64,000 bases of DNA from Symbiodinium natans (Eukaryota; Sar; Dinophyceae; Suessiales; Symbiodiniaceae): assembly GCA_905221605.1 (NCBI GenBank), contig CAJNDS010002832.1:1-64000 (forward strand). Reading direction: 5' to 3'. Position numbers and translations under genes: made by a program. The notes beneath the pieces were generated by a model that saw only the letters and a program-made list of their open reading frames with translations, did no database searches and was not told the origin of the DNA. This document shows, piece by piece, positions 1 to 10,714 of the stretch (position 1 is its first letter; each line of letters opens with the position of its first letter).

Positions 1-85
1 TGAGTGTGCAGTGTGTAGGAACTTCGTTCTGAAGCTGAGTTTAAGCTCACAAGAGAGAATTCGTTTAGTTTGTGCACTTCGTGAC

Positions 86-97
86 TTTTGGCTCAAG
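86..97 (+). other. Possible spliced-leader relic, left arm
   Basis: The 12 bases TTTTGGCTCAAG are identical to the 3' end of the 22-nt dinoflagellate spliced leader as known from the literature. The rest of the leader is not preserved; only a CGT a few bases upstream is reminiscent. The match lies about 520 bases upstream of the gag start, inside the element leader. A chance 12-base match somewhere in 64 kb is roughly a 1 percent event, so this is suggestive only. Confidence 0.4.
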
Positions 98-617
98 TGG
101 CTCTGACTGTGAAAAAGAGAGAGCTGTCCGCACTTGTGTGACAGCTCAGTGCTTTCAAGGTTTCAAGGGAAAAGGTACCAGAGGGACCTTCGGTTTTTCA
201 CGTGGTAGCGGAGCTTGTGCCTTGTGGTACGAGCCCGTGTATGGTCTTTGGTTGTCTGTCAGGACTCTGTGAGTGCCTGGAGGCAAGTTTGGGTTTGGAG
301 CCCAGACTGCCAGTGGACCGGAATCTCTTGTACTCGGACCGTGTAAGTGAGTACCGGGAAGCCTACCCTGTGAGGAGGCGGATCCGGACTCATCAGGCTT
401 GGAAGCAGTTGGTTCAGCGGCTGTTGAGGCACTTTGGAGCCCGGGCAAGGTGGTTTGTCTGGAACTGGATTGGTTGTGACCGATCTTGGAGGAATACGGT
501 GCTTGGTAGAGTAGAACTAAGGTTCTTCAGGAGCCTGGACCATCTGGTGTTGGTGAGAGAATTTTCGCCAGAAGACGTTGTGGCGAGACTGCAGGCTGGA
601 GCCTGAGTTCAGGAACT

Positions 618-2408
618 ATGTTGAATACACCCCCACGACATACCAGTGGAGCTCATGTGAGGAGTCCAAGAGGTGGACGAGAGCGTGGAAGCTCTGTGCC
701 CATCATGGATGCTGAGACAAGGCGAAGGGTAGACCCTTTTCCGGGTTTGGGAAATCCCAACCCACTGTGGGTGCAAGGTTTGGCACAAGGAAGCCAACCT
801 GTGTATGGCCCAGTGCCCAGTAGGTCGAACTCCCGCCAGACGCCCTCATGGGGTAAGCTAACTGGAAGCACCCCAACATACCCGATATGGGCAGCCCCTC
901 GTTCCCCCTGGTTGTGCTCAGCAAGCGGTAGTAATCCTTCGGTAGCCACCAGGAACTATCCACGTGGACCTCCTCAACCTGTGGTGACACCATCACAAAC
1001 ATCACCCGACGTGCAAGGGTTGACGAGACAAGTGCGAGAATTGGAAAGCATGATGCAGCAACTGGTTGTGCAGCAACAGCAGTTTATGCAAACGATGACT
1101 TCGTCCATGGTGCAGCAACAGCAGCAGCATCAGCAGTGGATGATACAGCAGCATCAGCAACAGCAGCCACAGCGACAGCAACAGGTGAATCCCCCCTTAC
1201 CTCAGGATGGTGTTCCTGAGAACATGCCCAGTTCTTCTTCGGGATGTCAAGGTGCATCGCCAGTGGGTACTCCTGCGAAGGGGACCCAGCTTTTTCGGAT
1301 GGCGAGCCCAAGTCCCCCACTGAGACCTCCACCTCTGGAGCAAGAAAGTGAAAGGGATGTGTTTGCTCGATCGGACAAATGGTTGCCCAGTTTGCCGACC
1401 ATTGACTTTTCGTCTTGGAAGGATCGCATCTCTGAAGCTCTTGGATTCTTGACCTGGATGGAGAAGCTGACCAGTTGGGTTGGTTTGGGTTCAGAAGTGT
1501 TTCCCAATGAGCTCATGCATGCGGTGAAGACTCAAGAAGAGTCTCGGCTGAAACAGGATCGACTTACTGTGGAGCAACAGAAGAGGTCGACGAGGCTGAT
1601 GCACATCCTGCGACAGACTTTTGCAAATCATGAGAAGAGTTCTCTGATTGTGCAGACATATGTTGAAAGTGAGAGCACTTATCAACAATCTGGTTTTGTG
1701 GCTTTGAGATTGCTGGCGAAGGAGTTTTGCCTGAAGTCGCGAGCTGAATGCCTGTTCTTTCGGTCGCAGCTGGTGAATCAAACCGTGAAAGCACCCAGTA
1801 TTCCGGAGATCATTCGAAAGATTGAGCATGAGTTGAACAAGTACACCAAGCTGCTCAATAGTCTTGATCCCGATGTGCATGCTGGTGGTTTGCAGATCCA
1901 AGAAGCGGATTCGGTTATGGTTTTGCTGCGCAGTTTGCCAGATCGGTGTAGAAGCCATTGCTTGTTGCATGGCGATAGTGAATCGTTTGAAGATCTGAAA
2001 AGAGTTGCTCTGAAGTTTGAGGTGCAACAAAGGGTGTGGTCAGAAGCCCCTGGCACGAAGCTTCAAACTTTTCGAGATCCCAATGAGGGAAAGGGCAACG
2101 AAGGAAAACCAAAAGGCAAAGGAAAGGAACAGAAAGGCAAGCGCGAATCAAGCAAAGGTGCTGGCAAACGAGATTCAAGCCAGAACAAGAAGGATGTGGA
2201 GTGCTATGTGTGTGGTGGAAAGGGACATTATGCCCGCGATTGCTGGTATAAGGAGGGAGATTCAGGCAAGAAGCCCAATTCACCCAATGCTAAGGCGAAA
2301 GCCAAGGCAAAAGGAGATCCCAAGAAGAAGCCCGAAAAGGGAAAGCCCAAAGGAAAAGGCAAAGGAAAGGGGAAGACAGTTGCTGAAGTCTCCCAAGAGG
2401 GTGAGTAG
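618..2408 (+). CDS. gag: Copia-type gag polyprotein N-terminal part, left arm, ended by an in-frame TAG
   Basis: 596-residue open frame. The N-terminus is Pro/Ser-rich, followed by a Gln-rich, probably coiled-coil stretch (residues about 135-195), a helical capsid-like region (about 260-490), a very Lys/Gly-rich tail and a CCHC zinc knuckle (CYVCGGKGHYARDC, residues about 529-542), as expected for an RNA-binding retrotransposon nucleocapsid. The frame ends at TAG 2406-2408, where the right arm reads TCG, so this is a nonsense mutation inside a gag-pol frame. Residues coded by about 830-960 differ sharply from the right arm because of several single-base insertions that shift and then restore the frame. 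The start is the first Met, shared with the right arm. Confidence 0.85.
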   Translation: MLNTPPRHTSGAHVRSPRGGRERGSSVPIMDAETRRRVDPFPGLGNPNPLWVQGLAQGSQPVYGPVPSRSNSRQTPSWGKLTGSTPTYPIWAAPRSPWLCSASGSNPSVATRNYPRGPPQPVVTPSQTSPDVQGLTRQVRELESMMQQLVVQQQQFMQTMTSSMVQQQQQHQQWMIQQHQQQQPQRQQQVNPPLPQDGVPENMPSSSSGCQGASPVGTPAKGTQLFRMASPSPPLRPPPLEQESERDVFARSDKWLPSLPTIDFSSWKDRISEALGFLTWMEKLTSWVGLGSEVFPNELMHAVKTQEESRLKQDRLTVEQQKRSTRLMHILRQTFANHEKSSLIVQTYVESESTYQQSGFVALRLLAKEFCLKSRAECLFFRSQLVNQTVKAPSIPEIIRKIEHELNKYTKLLNSLDPDVHAGGLQIQEADSVMVLLRSLPDRCRSHCLLHGDSESFEDLKRVALKFEVQQRVWSEAPGTKLQTFRDPNEGKGNEGKPKGKGKEQKGKRESSKGAGKRDSSQNKKDVECYVCGGKGHYARDCWYKEGDSGKKPNSPNAKAKAKAKGDPKKKPEKGKPKGKGKGKGKTVAEVSQEGE

Positions 2409-3560
2409 AGTGACTACCAGCTAACTGGAGGTGAATGGAATGAACCTGAGTCAGAGGCCCGAGTGGAATCTGTGTTGCAACCTCTGGAAGAATTGCTCGA
2501 TGAAGTGGGAAAAGAGTGGATTCCCCGGAGTACTGATGAGATAGATTGGTCATGGGAAGTTGAGACGAGAGTCCGGATTGCCGAGTTGGAGCATCGGATC
2601 TCTACCGATTTATCTCAGATGTTGCCATCTAAGTTAGTTCGGTCTTTGATGAAACCTCCGATGAATCAAGTCAAAAGCATGGAAAAGGATGATGCAAGCA
2701 AATGGTGGTTGATTGACTCAGGAGCATCGGTGACTGTGATTGCGAAAAGATACTTGGATGAGTTCCAGATCTTGGATCGGAAGGCGTTGGGACCTAATGA
2801 GAGGTACTCAGCAGCCAACGATACCCCGGTGAATGTCTTCGAGCGAGTTCGCATCCGAGCCTTGCTTCCTATGTATGAAGGAAAGCAGTATCTTGGTTTG
2901 ACATCGGTGTGTGTGACTGGAGTTGTAGCAGATGTGGCTCACAACATCTTGAGCACCGAGCAGATGGTGAATACTGGTTGGGAAGTGAAGTTCACTCGAA
3001 GAGAGATTTCGCTGCGACACGAGAAGAAAGGAGTCATGGGATATGGAGTATCCTGGGATGGATGTCCTTGGATCTACCTGCAAGGTGATGCTGGAAAGCG
3101 AAAGAAAGTAACCTTTGGAAGAACTGAGGTTCGACCCATGGATGTGGATGATGGCCAACGACCGATGGAGGTTGATCAGATGCAGTCAGTGCAGTCAATG
3201 ACCAAGAAAAGGCAAGAAGAAATGGAGCTGCATCGGATGCGAGGCCACATTCCTTTTTCGTCCGAATGTCCTCATTGTCGGATGACAAGAGGAACAACCC
3301 AGCATCGTCGGACCAAGGATGCTCAAGACCGACCCGTGGCGTTGCAAGCAGATTTCTGCTTCATCAACCTGGTAACTGGTACTTTTGCGAAAGACCAGCC
3401 GACGGCTCCCAACATGAAAGTACTGGTCATGACTGAAATGTCAACCAGAATGATTGGATGTCTGTTGGTAGGGACCAATGCTGACAATACCTCCAGCTGG
3501 ATTCGTTATTGGATGAATGCTTTCGGACTGGACATTGCAGGGTCTGCTGTATACTGTTGA
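2409..3560 (+). pseudogene. pol: Copia pol fragment, left arm: protease and start of integrase
   Basis: Continues the gag frame after the TAG. It has an aspartic protease active-site block (WWLIDSGASVTVI, from about 2703), then the integrase zinc-binding region with HRMRGH and CPHC (about 3225-3280), then the integrase core with its first catalytic Asp in LQADFCF (about 3340). A two-base TA insertion near 3551, absent from the right arm, shifts the frame and stops it at 3560. No reverse transcriptase or RNase H follows. Confidence 0.85.
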
Positions 3561-3766
3561 GGACAGACAGCGAGACAGCGGTGAGCGCCCTCATCAAGAG
3601 AGCCAATCTGGGGATTAGGATTGTGACCCAAAGAGCACCTCCGCAGGGACATGAAGCGGTTGGTGGTGTGGAAAGGGCAGTGAGAACACTCAAGGAGTTG
3701 TTCAGCACGGTGAGGTTGGATCTACGAGCGCAGGGCTTTGACTTGAAAAGAATCTCACGACTATGA
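3558..3766 (+). pseudogene. Integrase core remainder, left arm, shifted frame
   Basis: The integrase core resumes in another frame after the TA insertion: the second catalytic Asp is in LRTDSE and the Glu in GGVERAV, completing a D-D-E set with the upstream fragment. The frame ends at 3766, and the sequence beyond decays relative to the right arm, which keeps a further AFEFGLIYCA-like block before the palindrome centre. Confidence 0.8.
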
Positions 3767-3800
3767 AGGTTTTGGTCATTTACTGTGCTTCAATGCACAC

Positions 3801-6800
3801 TCACAATGCATGCTGCCTTTTGATGGAAGAACTCACCCCCGTATTTGGTACTACCGAGATCCCTCGGGATCGCTGTAGTACAAACCTCCCCCCCCTCCCC
3901 CTGGGTGATTTCTTCCCATCAAAGGCAGCTGCATGGTGATTGTGCATTGCAGCACAGTAAATCAGACCAAACTCAAACGCTCGAGGACTTCTTTTCAAGT
4001 CAAAGCCCTGCGCTCGTAGATCCAACCTCACCGTGCTGAACAACTCCTTGAGTGTTCTCACTGCCCTTTCCACACCACCAACCGCTTCATGTCCCTGCGG
4101 CGGTGCTCTTTGGGTCACAATCCTAATCCCCAGATTGGCTCTCTTGATGAGGGCGCTCACCGCTGTCTCGCTGTCTGTCCTCAACAGTACAGCAGACCCT
4201 GCACTGTCCAGTCCGAAAGCATTCATCCAATAACGAATCCAGCTGGAGGTATTGTCAGCATTGGTCCCTACCAACAGACATCCAATCATTCTGGTTGACA
4301 TTTCCGTCATGACCAGTACTTTCATGTTGGGAGCCGTCGGCTGGTCTTTCGCAAAAGTACCAGTTACCAGGTTGATGAAGCAGAAATCTGCTTGCAACGC
4401 CACGGGTCGGTCTTGAGCATCCTTGGTCCGACGATGCTGGGTTGTTCCTCTTGTCATCCGACAATGAGGACATTCGGACGAAAAAGGAATGTGGCCTCGC
4501 ATCCGATGCAGCTCCATTTCTTCTTGCTTTTTCTTGGTCATTGACTGCACTGACTGCATCTGATCAACCTCCATCGGTCGTTTGCCATCATCCACATCCA
4601 TGGGTCGAACCTCAGTTCTTCCAAAGGTTACTTTCTTTCGCTTTCCAGCATCACCTTGCAGGTAGATCCAAGGACATCCATCCCAGGATACTCCATATCC
4701 CATGACTCCTTTCTTCTCGTGTCGCAGCGAAATCTCTCTTCGAGTGAACTTCACTTCCCAACCAGTATTCACCATCTGCTCGGTGCTCAAGATGTTGTTA
4801 GCCACATCTGCTACAACTCCAGTCACACACACCGATGTCAAACCAAGATACTGCTTTCCTTCATACATAGGCAGCAAGGCTCGGATGCGAACTCGCTCGA
4901 AGACATTCACCGGGGTATCGTTTGCTGCTGAGTACCTCTCATTAGGTCCCAACGCCTTCCGATCCAAGATCTGGAACTCATCCAAGTATCTTTTCGCAAT
5001 CACAGTCACCGATGCTCCTGAGTCAATCAACCACCATTTGCTTGCATCATCCTTTTCCATGCTTTTGACTTGATTCATCGGAGGTTTCATCAAAGACCGA
5101 ACTGACTTAGATGGCAACATCTGAGATAAATCGGTAGAGATCCGATGCTCCAACTCGGCAATCCGGACTCTCGTCTCAACTTCCCATGACCAATCTATCT
5201 CATCAGTACTCCGGGGAATCCACTCTTTTCTCACTTCATCGAGCAATTCTTCCAGAGGTTGCAACACAGATTCCACTCGGGCCTCTGCCTCAGGTTCATT
5301 CCATTCACCTCCAGTTAGCTGGTAGTCACTCGACTCACCCTCTTGGGAGACTTCAGCAACTGTCTTCCCCTTTCCTTTGCCTTTTCCTTTGGGCTTTCCC
5401 TTTTTGGGCTTCTTCTTGGGATCTCCTTTTGCCTTGGCTTTCGCCTTAGCATTGGGGGAATTGGGCTTCTTGCCTGAATCTCCCTCCTTATACCAGCAAT
5501 CGCGGGCATAATGTCCCTTTCCGCCACACACATAGCACTCCACATCCTTCTTGTTCTGGCTTGAAGCTCGTTTGCCAGCACCTTTGCTTGATTCGCGCTT
5601 GCCTTTCTGTTCCTTTCCTTTGCCTTTTGGTTTTCCTTCGTTGCCCTTTCCCTCCTTGGGATCTCGAAAAGGTTGAAGCTTCGTGCCAGGGGCTTCTGAC
5701 CACACCCTTTGTTGCACCTCAAACTTCAGAGCAACTCTTTTCAGATCTTCAAACGATTCACTATCGCCATGCAACAAGCAATGGCTTCTACACCGATCTG
5801 GCAAACTGCGCAGCAAAACCATAACCGAATCCGCTTCTTGGATCTGCAAACCACCAGCATGCACATCGGGATCAAGACTATTGAGCAGCTTGGTGTACTT
5901 GTTCAACTCATGCTCAATCTTTCGAATGATCTCCGGAATACTGGGTGCTTTCACGGTTTGATTCACCAGCTGCGACCGAAAGAACAGGAATTCAGCTCGC
6001 GACTTCAGGCAAAACTCCTTCGCCAGCAATCTCAAAGCCACAAAACCAGATTGTTGATAAGTGCTCTCACTCTCAACATATGTCTGCAAAATCAGAGAAC
6101 TCTTCTCATGATTTGCAAAAGTCTGTCGCAGGATGTGCATCAGCCTCGTCGACCTCTTCTGTTGCTCCACAGTAAGTCGATCCTGTTTCAGCCGAGACTC
6201 TTCTTGAGTCTTCACCGCATGCATGAGCTCATTGGGAAACACTTCTGAACCCAAACCAACCCAACTGGTCAGCTTCTCCATCCAGGTCAAGAATCCAAGA
6301 GCTTCAGAGATGCGATCCTTCCAAGACGAAAAGTCAATGGTCGGCAAACTGGGCAACCATTTGTCCGATCGAGCAAACACATCCCTTTCCTTTTCTTGCT
6401 CCAGAGGTGGAGGTCTCAGTGGGGGACTTGGGCTCGCCATCCGAAAAAGCTGGGTCCCCTTCGCAGGAGTACCCACTGGCGATGCACCTTGACATCCCGA
6501 AGAAGAACTGGGCATGTTCTCAGGAACACCATCCTGAGGTAAGGGGGATTCACCTGTTGCTGTTGCTGTGGCTGCTGTTGCTGATGCTGCTGTATCATCC
6601 ACTGCTGATGCTGCTGCTGTTGCTGCACCATGGACGAAGTCATCGTTTGCATAAACTGCTGTTGCTGCACAACCAGTTGCTGCATCATGCTTTCCAATTC
6701 TCGCACTTGTCTCGTCAACCCTTGCACGTCGGGTGATGTTTGTGATGGTGTCACCACAGGTTGAGGAGGTCCAGTGGATAGTCCTGGTGGTAACGAAGGA

Positions 6801-7111
6801 CTTCCTACCGCTTGCTGAGGCAAACCAGGGGGAAACGAAGGGCCTCCCATTGTCTGTTGGGGTGCTCCAGTAGCTACCCCACGAGGGCTTCTGGCGGGAG
6901 TTCGACCTCTGGGCACTGGGCCATACACAGGTTGGCTTCCTTGTGCCAAACCTTGCACCCACAGTGGGTTGGGATTTCCCAAACCCGGAAAAGGGTCTAC
7001 CCTTCGCCTTGTCTCAGCATCCATGATGGGCACAGAGCTTCCACGCTCTCGTCCACCTCTTGGACTCCTCACATGAGCTCCACTGGTATGTCGTGGGGGT
7101 GTATTCAACAT
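3801..7111 (-). pseudogene. gag-pol: Copia gag-protease-integrase polyprotein, right arm, one frameshift
   Basis: The more intact copy. Reading starts at Met 7111, matching the left-arm gag start, and runs open to 6416. A long frame (6962 to 3801, 1053 residues) carries the rest: capsid region, CCHC knuckle, protease DSGASV, integrase zinc site and all three DDE catalytic blocks without the nonsense codon or TA insertion of the left arm. The two frames are joined by a one-base deletion in a C run: five C (G on + at 6543-6547) against six at 1191-1196 in the left arm. The protein runs past the integrase into a typical copia post-integrase block and is cut at the palindrome centre, so reverse transcriptase and RNase H are missing. 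Confidence 0.85.
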
Positions 7112-7629
7112 AGTTCCTGAACTCAGGCTCCAGCCTGCAGTCTCGCCACAACGTCTTCTGGCGAAAATTCTCTCACCAACACCAGATGGTCCAGGCTCCT
7201 GAAGAACCTTAGTTCTACTCTACCAAGCACCGTATTCCTCCAAGATCGGTCACAACCAATCCAGTTCCAGACAAACCACCTTGCCCGGGCTCCAAAGTGC
7301 CTCAACAGCCGCTGAACCAACTGCTTCCAAGCCTGATGAGTCCGGATCCGCCTCCTCACAGGGTAGGCTTCCCGGTACTCACTTACACGGTCCGAGTACA
7401 AGAGATTCCGGTCCACTGGCAGTCTGGGCTCCAATCCCAAACTTGCCTCCAGGCACTCACAGAGTCCTGACAGACAACCAAAGACCATACACGGGCTCGT
7501 ACCACAAGGCACAAGCTCCGCTACCACGTGAAAAAACGAAGGTCCCTCTGGTACCTTTTCCCTTGAAAGCACGAACCCTGACCTCTCACACAAGTGCGGA
7601 CAGCTCTATCTTTTTCACAGTCAGAGCCA

Positions 7630-7641
7630 CTTGAGCCAAAA
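7630..7641 (-). other. Possible spliced-leader relic, right arm
   Basis: Mirror copy of the 12-base TTTTGGCTCAAG match, at the exactly symmetric palindrome position. It is not independent evidence, because the arms are duplicates. Confidence 0.4.
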
Positions 7642-7726
7642 GTCACGAAGTGCACAAACTAAACGAATTCTCTCTTGTGAGCTTAAACTCAGCTTCAGAA
7701 CGAAGTTCCTACACACTGCACACTCA

Positions 7727-8288
7727 CTTTAAATAGCGTATTGGGCAAAAACACACTCGTATGATTTCCTTGGAAATCAACGAGGCATAAACCATCGAGG
7801 ATGGGATCACACGGATTCCCAATCACTCCGAAGCAAAACAAACCTATACAAGCTGATCCAAAACATGACAAAAACATCAATGATCAGCCACAATCTTCCA
7901 CACGTTTTGTTTTTGTCTTTCATTGTTCGAGAATTAAAGAAGTGAAGACTTTTTGGAAGTAAAGAGCGGGGGGGGTTGGGGCACAGCCCCATTTACTGGG
8001 AACGTATTCTAAATTCCCCTCGAATTTTTATTTTTTGTATTTCGTTTGTGGCACGGGCTCGGCTAAGAACCCCATGTCTTGTAGCGGAAGGCTAGGAAGC
8101 GGCTTCGGCCTGCGAGTACCCGACGCCATCTCGAGTGCGTGTGGCAATCGAAGACCCCATGTTTTGTAGTGGAAGCTGGGAAGGCTGCAAGGGAGAGCTT
8201 CAAGGGGGAATCAAAAGAAGCTGCAAAGGGAGGGGTTTAGAGGGGCTTGAAAGGGGGGTTTGGGTAAACGGCGCGAAGAAGGTCCAGG
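7727..8288. other. Gene-free flank of the palindrome
   Basis: About 560 bases, AT-richer than the surroundings, with a G-run (GGGGGGG near 7970). No credible coding frame, RNA gene or repeat was recognised. Confidence 0.5.
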
Positions 8289-8760
8289 TGCTAGACCTCG
8301 TAAACTGCTCCCGGAAACCCGTACAGGAAGCAGTTTAAGAGGCCTCATAACTGGACCTGCTTCGCAGAGGTTTCAGAAAGCAGTTAGGCCTAATAACTGG
8401 GCCTTCTTCGCGAGGTTTCAGGAAGCAGTTTAAGAAGGTCTAATAGCTGAGCCTGCTTCGCAGGGGTTTCGGGAAGCAGTTTAAGAGGCCTGATAACTGA
8501 GCCTTTTTCGCGAGGTTCCAGGAAGCAGTTTAAGAGGCCTAATGACTGGGCCTGCTTCGCAGGGGTTTCAGGGAGCAGTTTAAGAGGCCTAATAACTGGG
8601 CCTTCTTCGCGACGTTTCGGCAGCAGTTTGAGAGGCCCACTAACTGGACCTTCTTCGCGAGGTTCCAGGGAGCAGTTCAAGCGGCCTCTGGGTTTGCGTC
8701 GCACGGGTTGCAGGGAGCAGTTTACGAGGCCGAGCACCTGGGTCTTCTTCGCGACGTTTA
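8289..8760. repeat. Tandem repeat of about 50 bp, roughly nine to ten copies
   Basis: The core AGCAGTTTAAGAGGCCT recurs at 8329, 8379, 8424, 8475, 8524, 8574, 8622, 8671 and 8715, giving spacings of 44-51 bases. Each unit also carries AACTGGGCC and a TTCTTCGCG or GCTTCGCAG block. Copies are diverged. A 115-residue minus-strand frame over 8390-8737 only reflects the repeat and is not called as a gene. Confidence 0.9.
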
Positions 8761-8769
8761 GGCTTGCGT

Positions 8770-8990
8770 CTCAAACCTTCCCTTCAGGCCCTCCTTGAAG
8801 CCTCCCTGTGAAGCTTCCCTTGAAGTCCCCCCTTAGCCCCCGTTGAAGCCCCCGTTGAAGCCCCCCTTGAAGCCTCCCTCAGCCTCCCTTGAAAGCCCCC
8901 CTTGAAGTCCCCCTTAAAGCTCCCCTGAAGCCCCTCAAGCCCCCCCCTTCAAGCCCCCCTTCAAGCTTTCGACCCTTCGCCCCCCCCCCC
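8770..8990. repeat. Low-complexity CCCCTTGAAG-rich tract
   Basis: Degenerate short-period repetition of CCTTGAAGCC-like words, passing into poly-C near 8980-9000. No coding interpretation. Confidence 0.8.
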
Positions 8991-9002
8991 CTCCCCCCTC
9001 TC

Positions 9003-9190
9003 TTCACCCCACACAGTGGCAACTGCAAGTTGGACGCCGCCCCACGTACCAGGCCATTGGCAATAACTTTGATGCGCCTATCGTCCTGGCGTGCAACTTG
9101 GACATTGAAGTTGCGGAGCAGCTGTGTTTTTTTCACTGTGATCTCGTCGACCCCACATGACAAAGTGTATGCCATGATTACTCGCAGCAC
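9003..9190 (-). pseudogene. Relic of retroelement C-terminal endonuclease (DDRRI-V-ANG block)
   Basis: On the minus strand a frame reads NFNVQVARQDDRRIKVIANG and then decays. The same block occurs at about 52660-52740 on the plus strand (IRQDDRRIEVIANGLPLW), within a recognisable RT-endonuclease element, so this is a short relic of the same family. No start codon or intact domain remains. Confidence 0.65.
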
Positions 9191-9309
9191 GTGCTTTGCG
9201 CACCAAGAGGAACTCCGAAGCCGCCGCAGCCGCCGCTTTCAACAACATAAATAAATGGCAACCAGTCGGTGTCAGCAGTCGGACAAACAGTGGTGGTGCA
9301 GTGGTGATT

Positions 9310-9660
9310 TTTTTTTTTTGCTCGCCTCTTGTTCGTCCGCAGGTGTCCGGTCGAGCATACAGCTGTTGCCAGGTCCCGCCAAGCGGAGTCGCTCTGTAGA
9401 TAACAAGGTTAAGCGGTGGCGGTCGTCGGCGCGACATTGGGCACCGTGGTGTTCGCCAGCCATTGTTGGAAACCACTTGCCCGTCGGCTCCAACTGCTTT
9501 CCACGCTCGTTCCAGGGTTTTTCGCCCTGCGCGCCAACAAGCCGGTGCGGGTGTATGGCAAAGCGTGGTTGCCCAAACGTTCTTCCCACTTGGGGCGAAA
9601 GTTTTCGTTCCAAATGATTTACCTTTAAAGGCAGCTGTTTAGGCTGGTCTCTTTTGCAGT
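9310..9660 (-). pseudogene. Relic of retroelement Cys/His finger and endonuclease, second subfamily
   Basis: Minus-strand frames read GNHALPYTRTGLLARR, then QQWLANTT and, after a frameshift, LNLVIYRATPLGG. The first block matches GDHALPCTRTG of the copy near 44750-44793, with the zinc-binding Cys changed to Tyr and Asp to Asn. At least one frameshift separates the blocks, so this is decayed. Confidence 0.6.
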
Positions 9661-10033
9661 AAGCAGGGAAAAATTGAGCCCTGGCGTTGTAAGCGCAATG
9701 AAACATGGACCGAATGCGAGAGCGTCCGAACTTGCTTTCAGCAACGGTTCCACGCCTTGCCATCCTTGGAAGGCTTGATTACAATCCCAGGAACTAGTGA
9801 TCCTGTTCCGTGTTCCGAGGATGCGCTGCGATATCGCTGCAGGTACGTTCTAGCTGGCTCCTTCTTGCCAGTCCCAATGATTCTGCGTAAGTGTAAGCGC
9901 GGCATTCACTTCCTCTTCGCTGCTTAGGAGCAATGGCTGCTTTGTTCTCGTCGGATGAGGTCCCACCTGAACATCGGGCAAGAGAGCTCTGTTGAACCGT
10001 TCGTGCTCAAGGAACGACTTGCTCTTGAGTTTG
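9661..10033. other. Gene-free interval
   Basis: No supported gene, RNA or repeat was recognised in this stretch. Confidence 0.4.
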
Positions 10034-10221
10034 CTGTGGAGGTCACTGGAGCTTTCTTACCTTTTCGATCAATTTTGCTGCCCCTCATCTTGGGTTTCAG
10101 ATTCTCCAGGTTTTGGTGCAAGGTCTGTGCGGGTGGTGAAAGGTGTGTGGATTTTGGAGACACAAAAAAGAGGGCCAGAAATCAACCCGAAATGGTGGGG
10201 AAGCCAAAGTGATCTCCACAG
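10034..10221. mobile_element. 188-bp MITE-like element with terminal inverted repeats
   Basis: Begins CTGTGGAGGTCACT and ends with the near reverse complement AGTGATCTCCACAG; similarity extends imperfectly to about 22 bases per end. Both halves occur again in the same order at 10715-10805 and 11986-12083, so it looks like an internal-deletion derivative of the longer element there. No convincing target-site duplication was found. Small frames across it are not credible genes. Confidence 0.65.
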
Positions 10222-10714
10222 CGAGAAAGATCGCACGCGAACAATGCAAGACTCCTTTGTCTTGAATACCAGCTACAAGAAGAACACGCGTATCGACGGC
10301 GTTTTTTGTTTTCTTCAGTGTTGACGCAAGCAGTATCGAATAGAAAAAATCTTGTTTGTCTGTGAGTTGATTTCAATCATTATTGAACTTAAATGGGTTC
10401 CAAAAGCAGCTCAATTCTGGGCACCGAAAACGAGTCCTAGATTTTGGATTTCCTGTGTGAAACATACAAGCCACCCAGGTTGGAGCCTCAAATTGGAACC
10501 CAAGTTTGGAAGCCATTTTTGGGCCCAGTTGCGGCGTTTTTTTTCACACACGGGAAGCCAGATCTGGCTTTCACAGCTCCTCGTTGCGAGTAAAACAAAT
10601 AAGCCTCTCAGTCGGTTCCAGTCTAAGTCTTGTGTCAGTCTTCCCCCCAAAATTAGAACAGCAGGCAGCAAGGCGGCAAAGTGTGAACTTGTTTGGAATC
10701 GGAACTTTCTCTAA

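Larger units (their letters stand above)
1..7726. repeat. Giant inverted repeat (palindrome) of two truncated copia elements
   Basis: The first bases are the reverse complement of the bases ending at 7726, and complementarity continues inward to a centre near 3864, where a short imperfect palindrome around 3851-3878 leaves essentially no spacer. Each arm is about 3.86 kb and carries a leader, gag, protease and integrase. The arms differ by scattered substitutions and 1-2 base indels; at least seven amino-acid differences are seen over about 400 compared gag residues. The left end is cut by the window, so the repeat could extend further left. Arms this similar with no loop suggest a recent foldback duplication or a long-read chimera. 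Confidence 0.93.

Noticed and set aside
1-617. Long terminal repeat at the left end of the palindrome
   Set aside because: No second direct copy exists in either arm, so an LTR cannot be defined; the TG start at position 1 may be chance.
8390-8737. 115-residue minus-strand frame with internal amino-acid repeats
   Set aside because: The frame is produced by a ~50-bp tandem repeat whose copies vary in length, so register is not maintained by selection.
8289-8760. Possible CRISPR array
   Set aside because: Repeats are contiguous and diverged, with no unique spacers, and the genome is eukaryotic.
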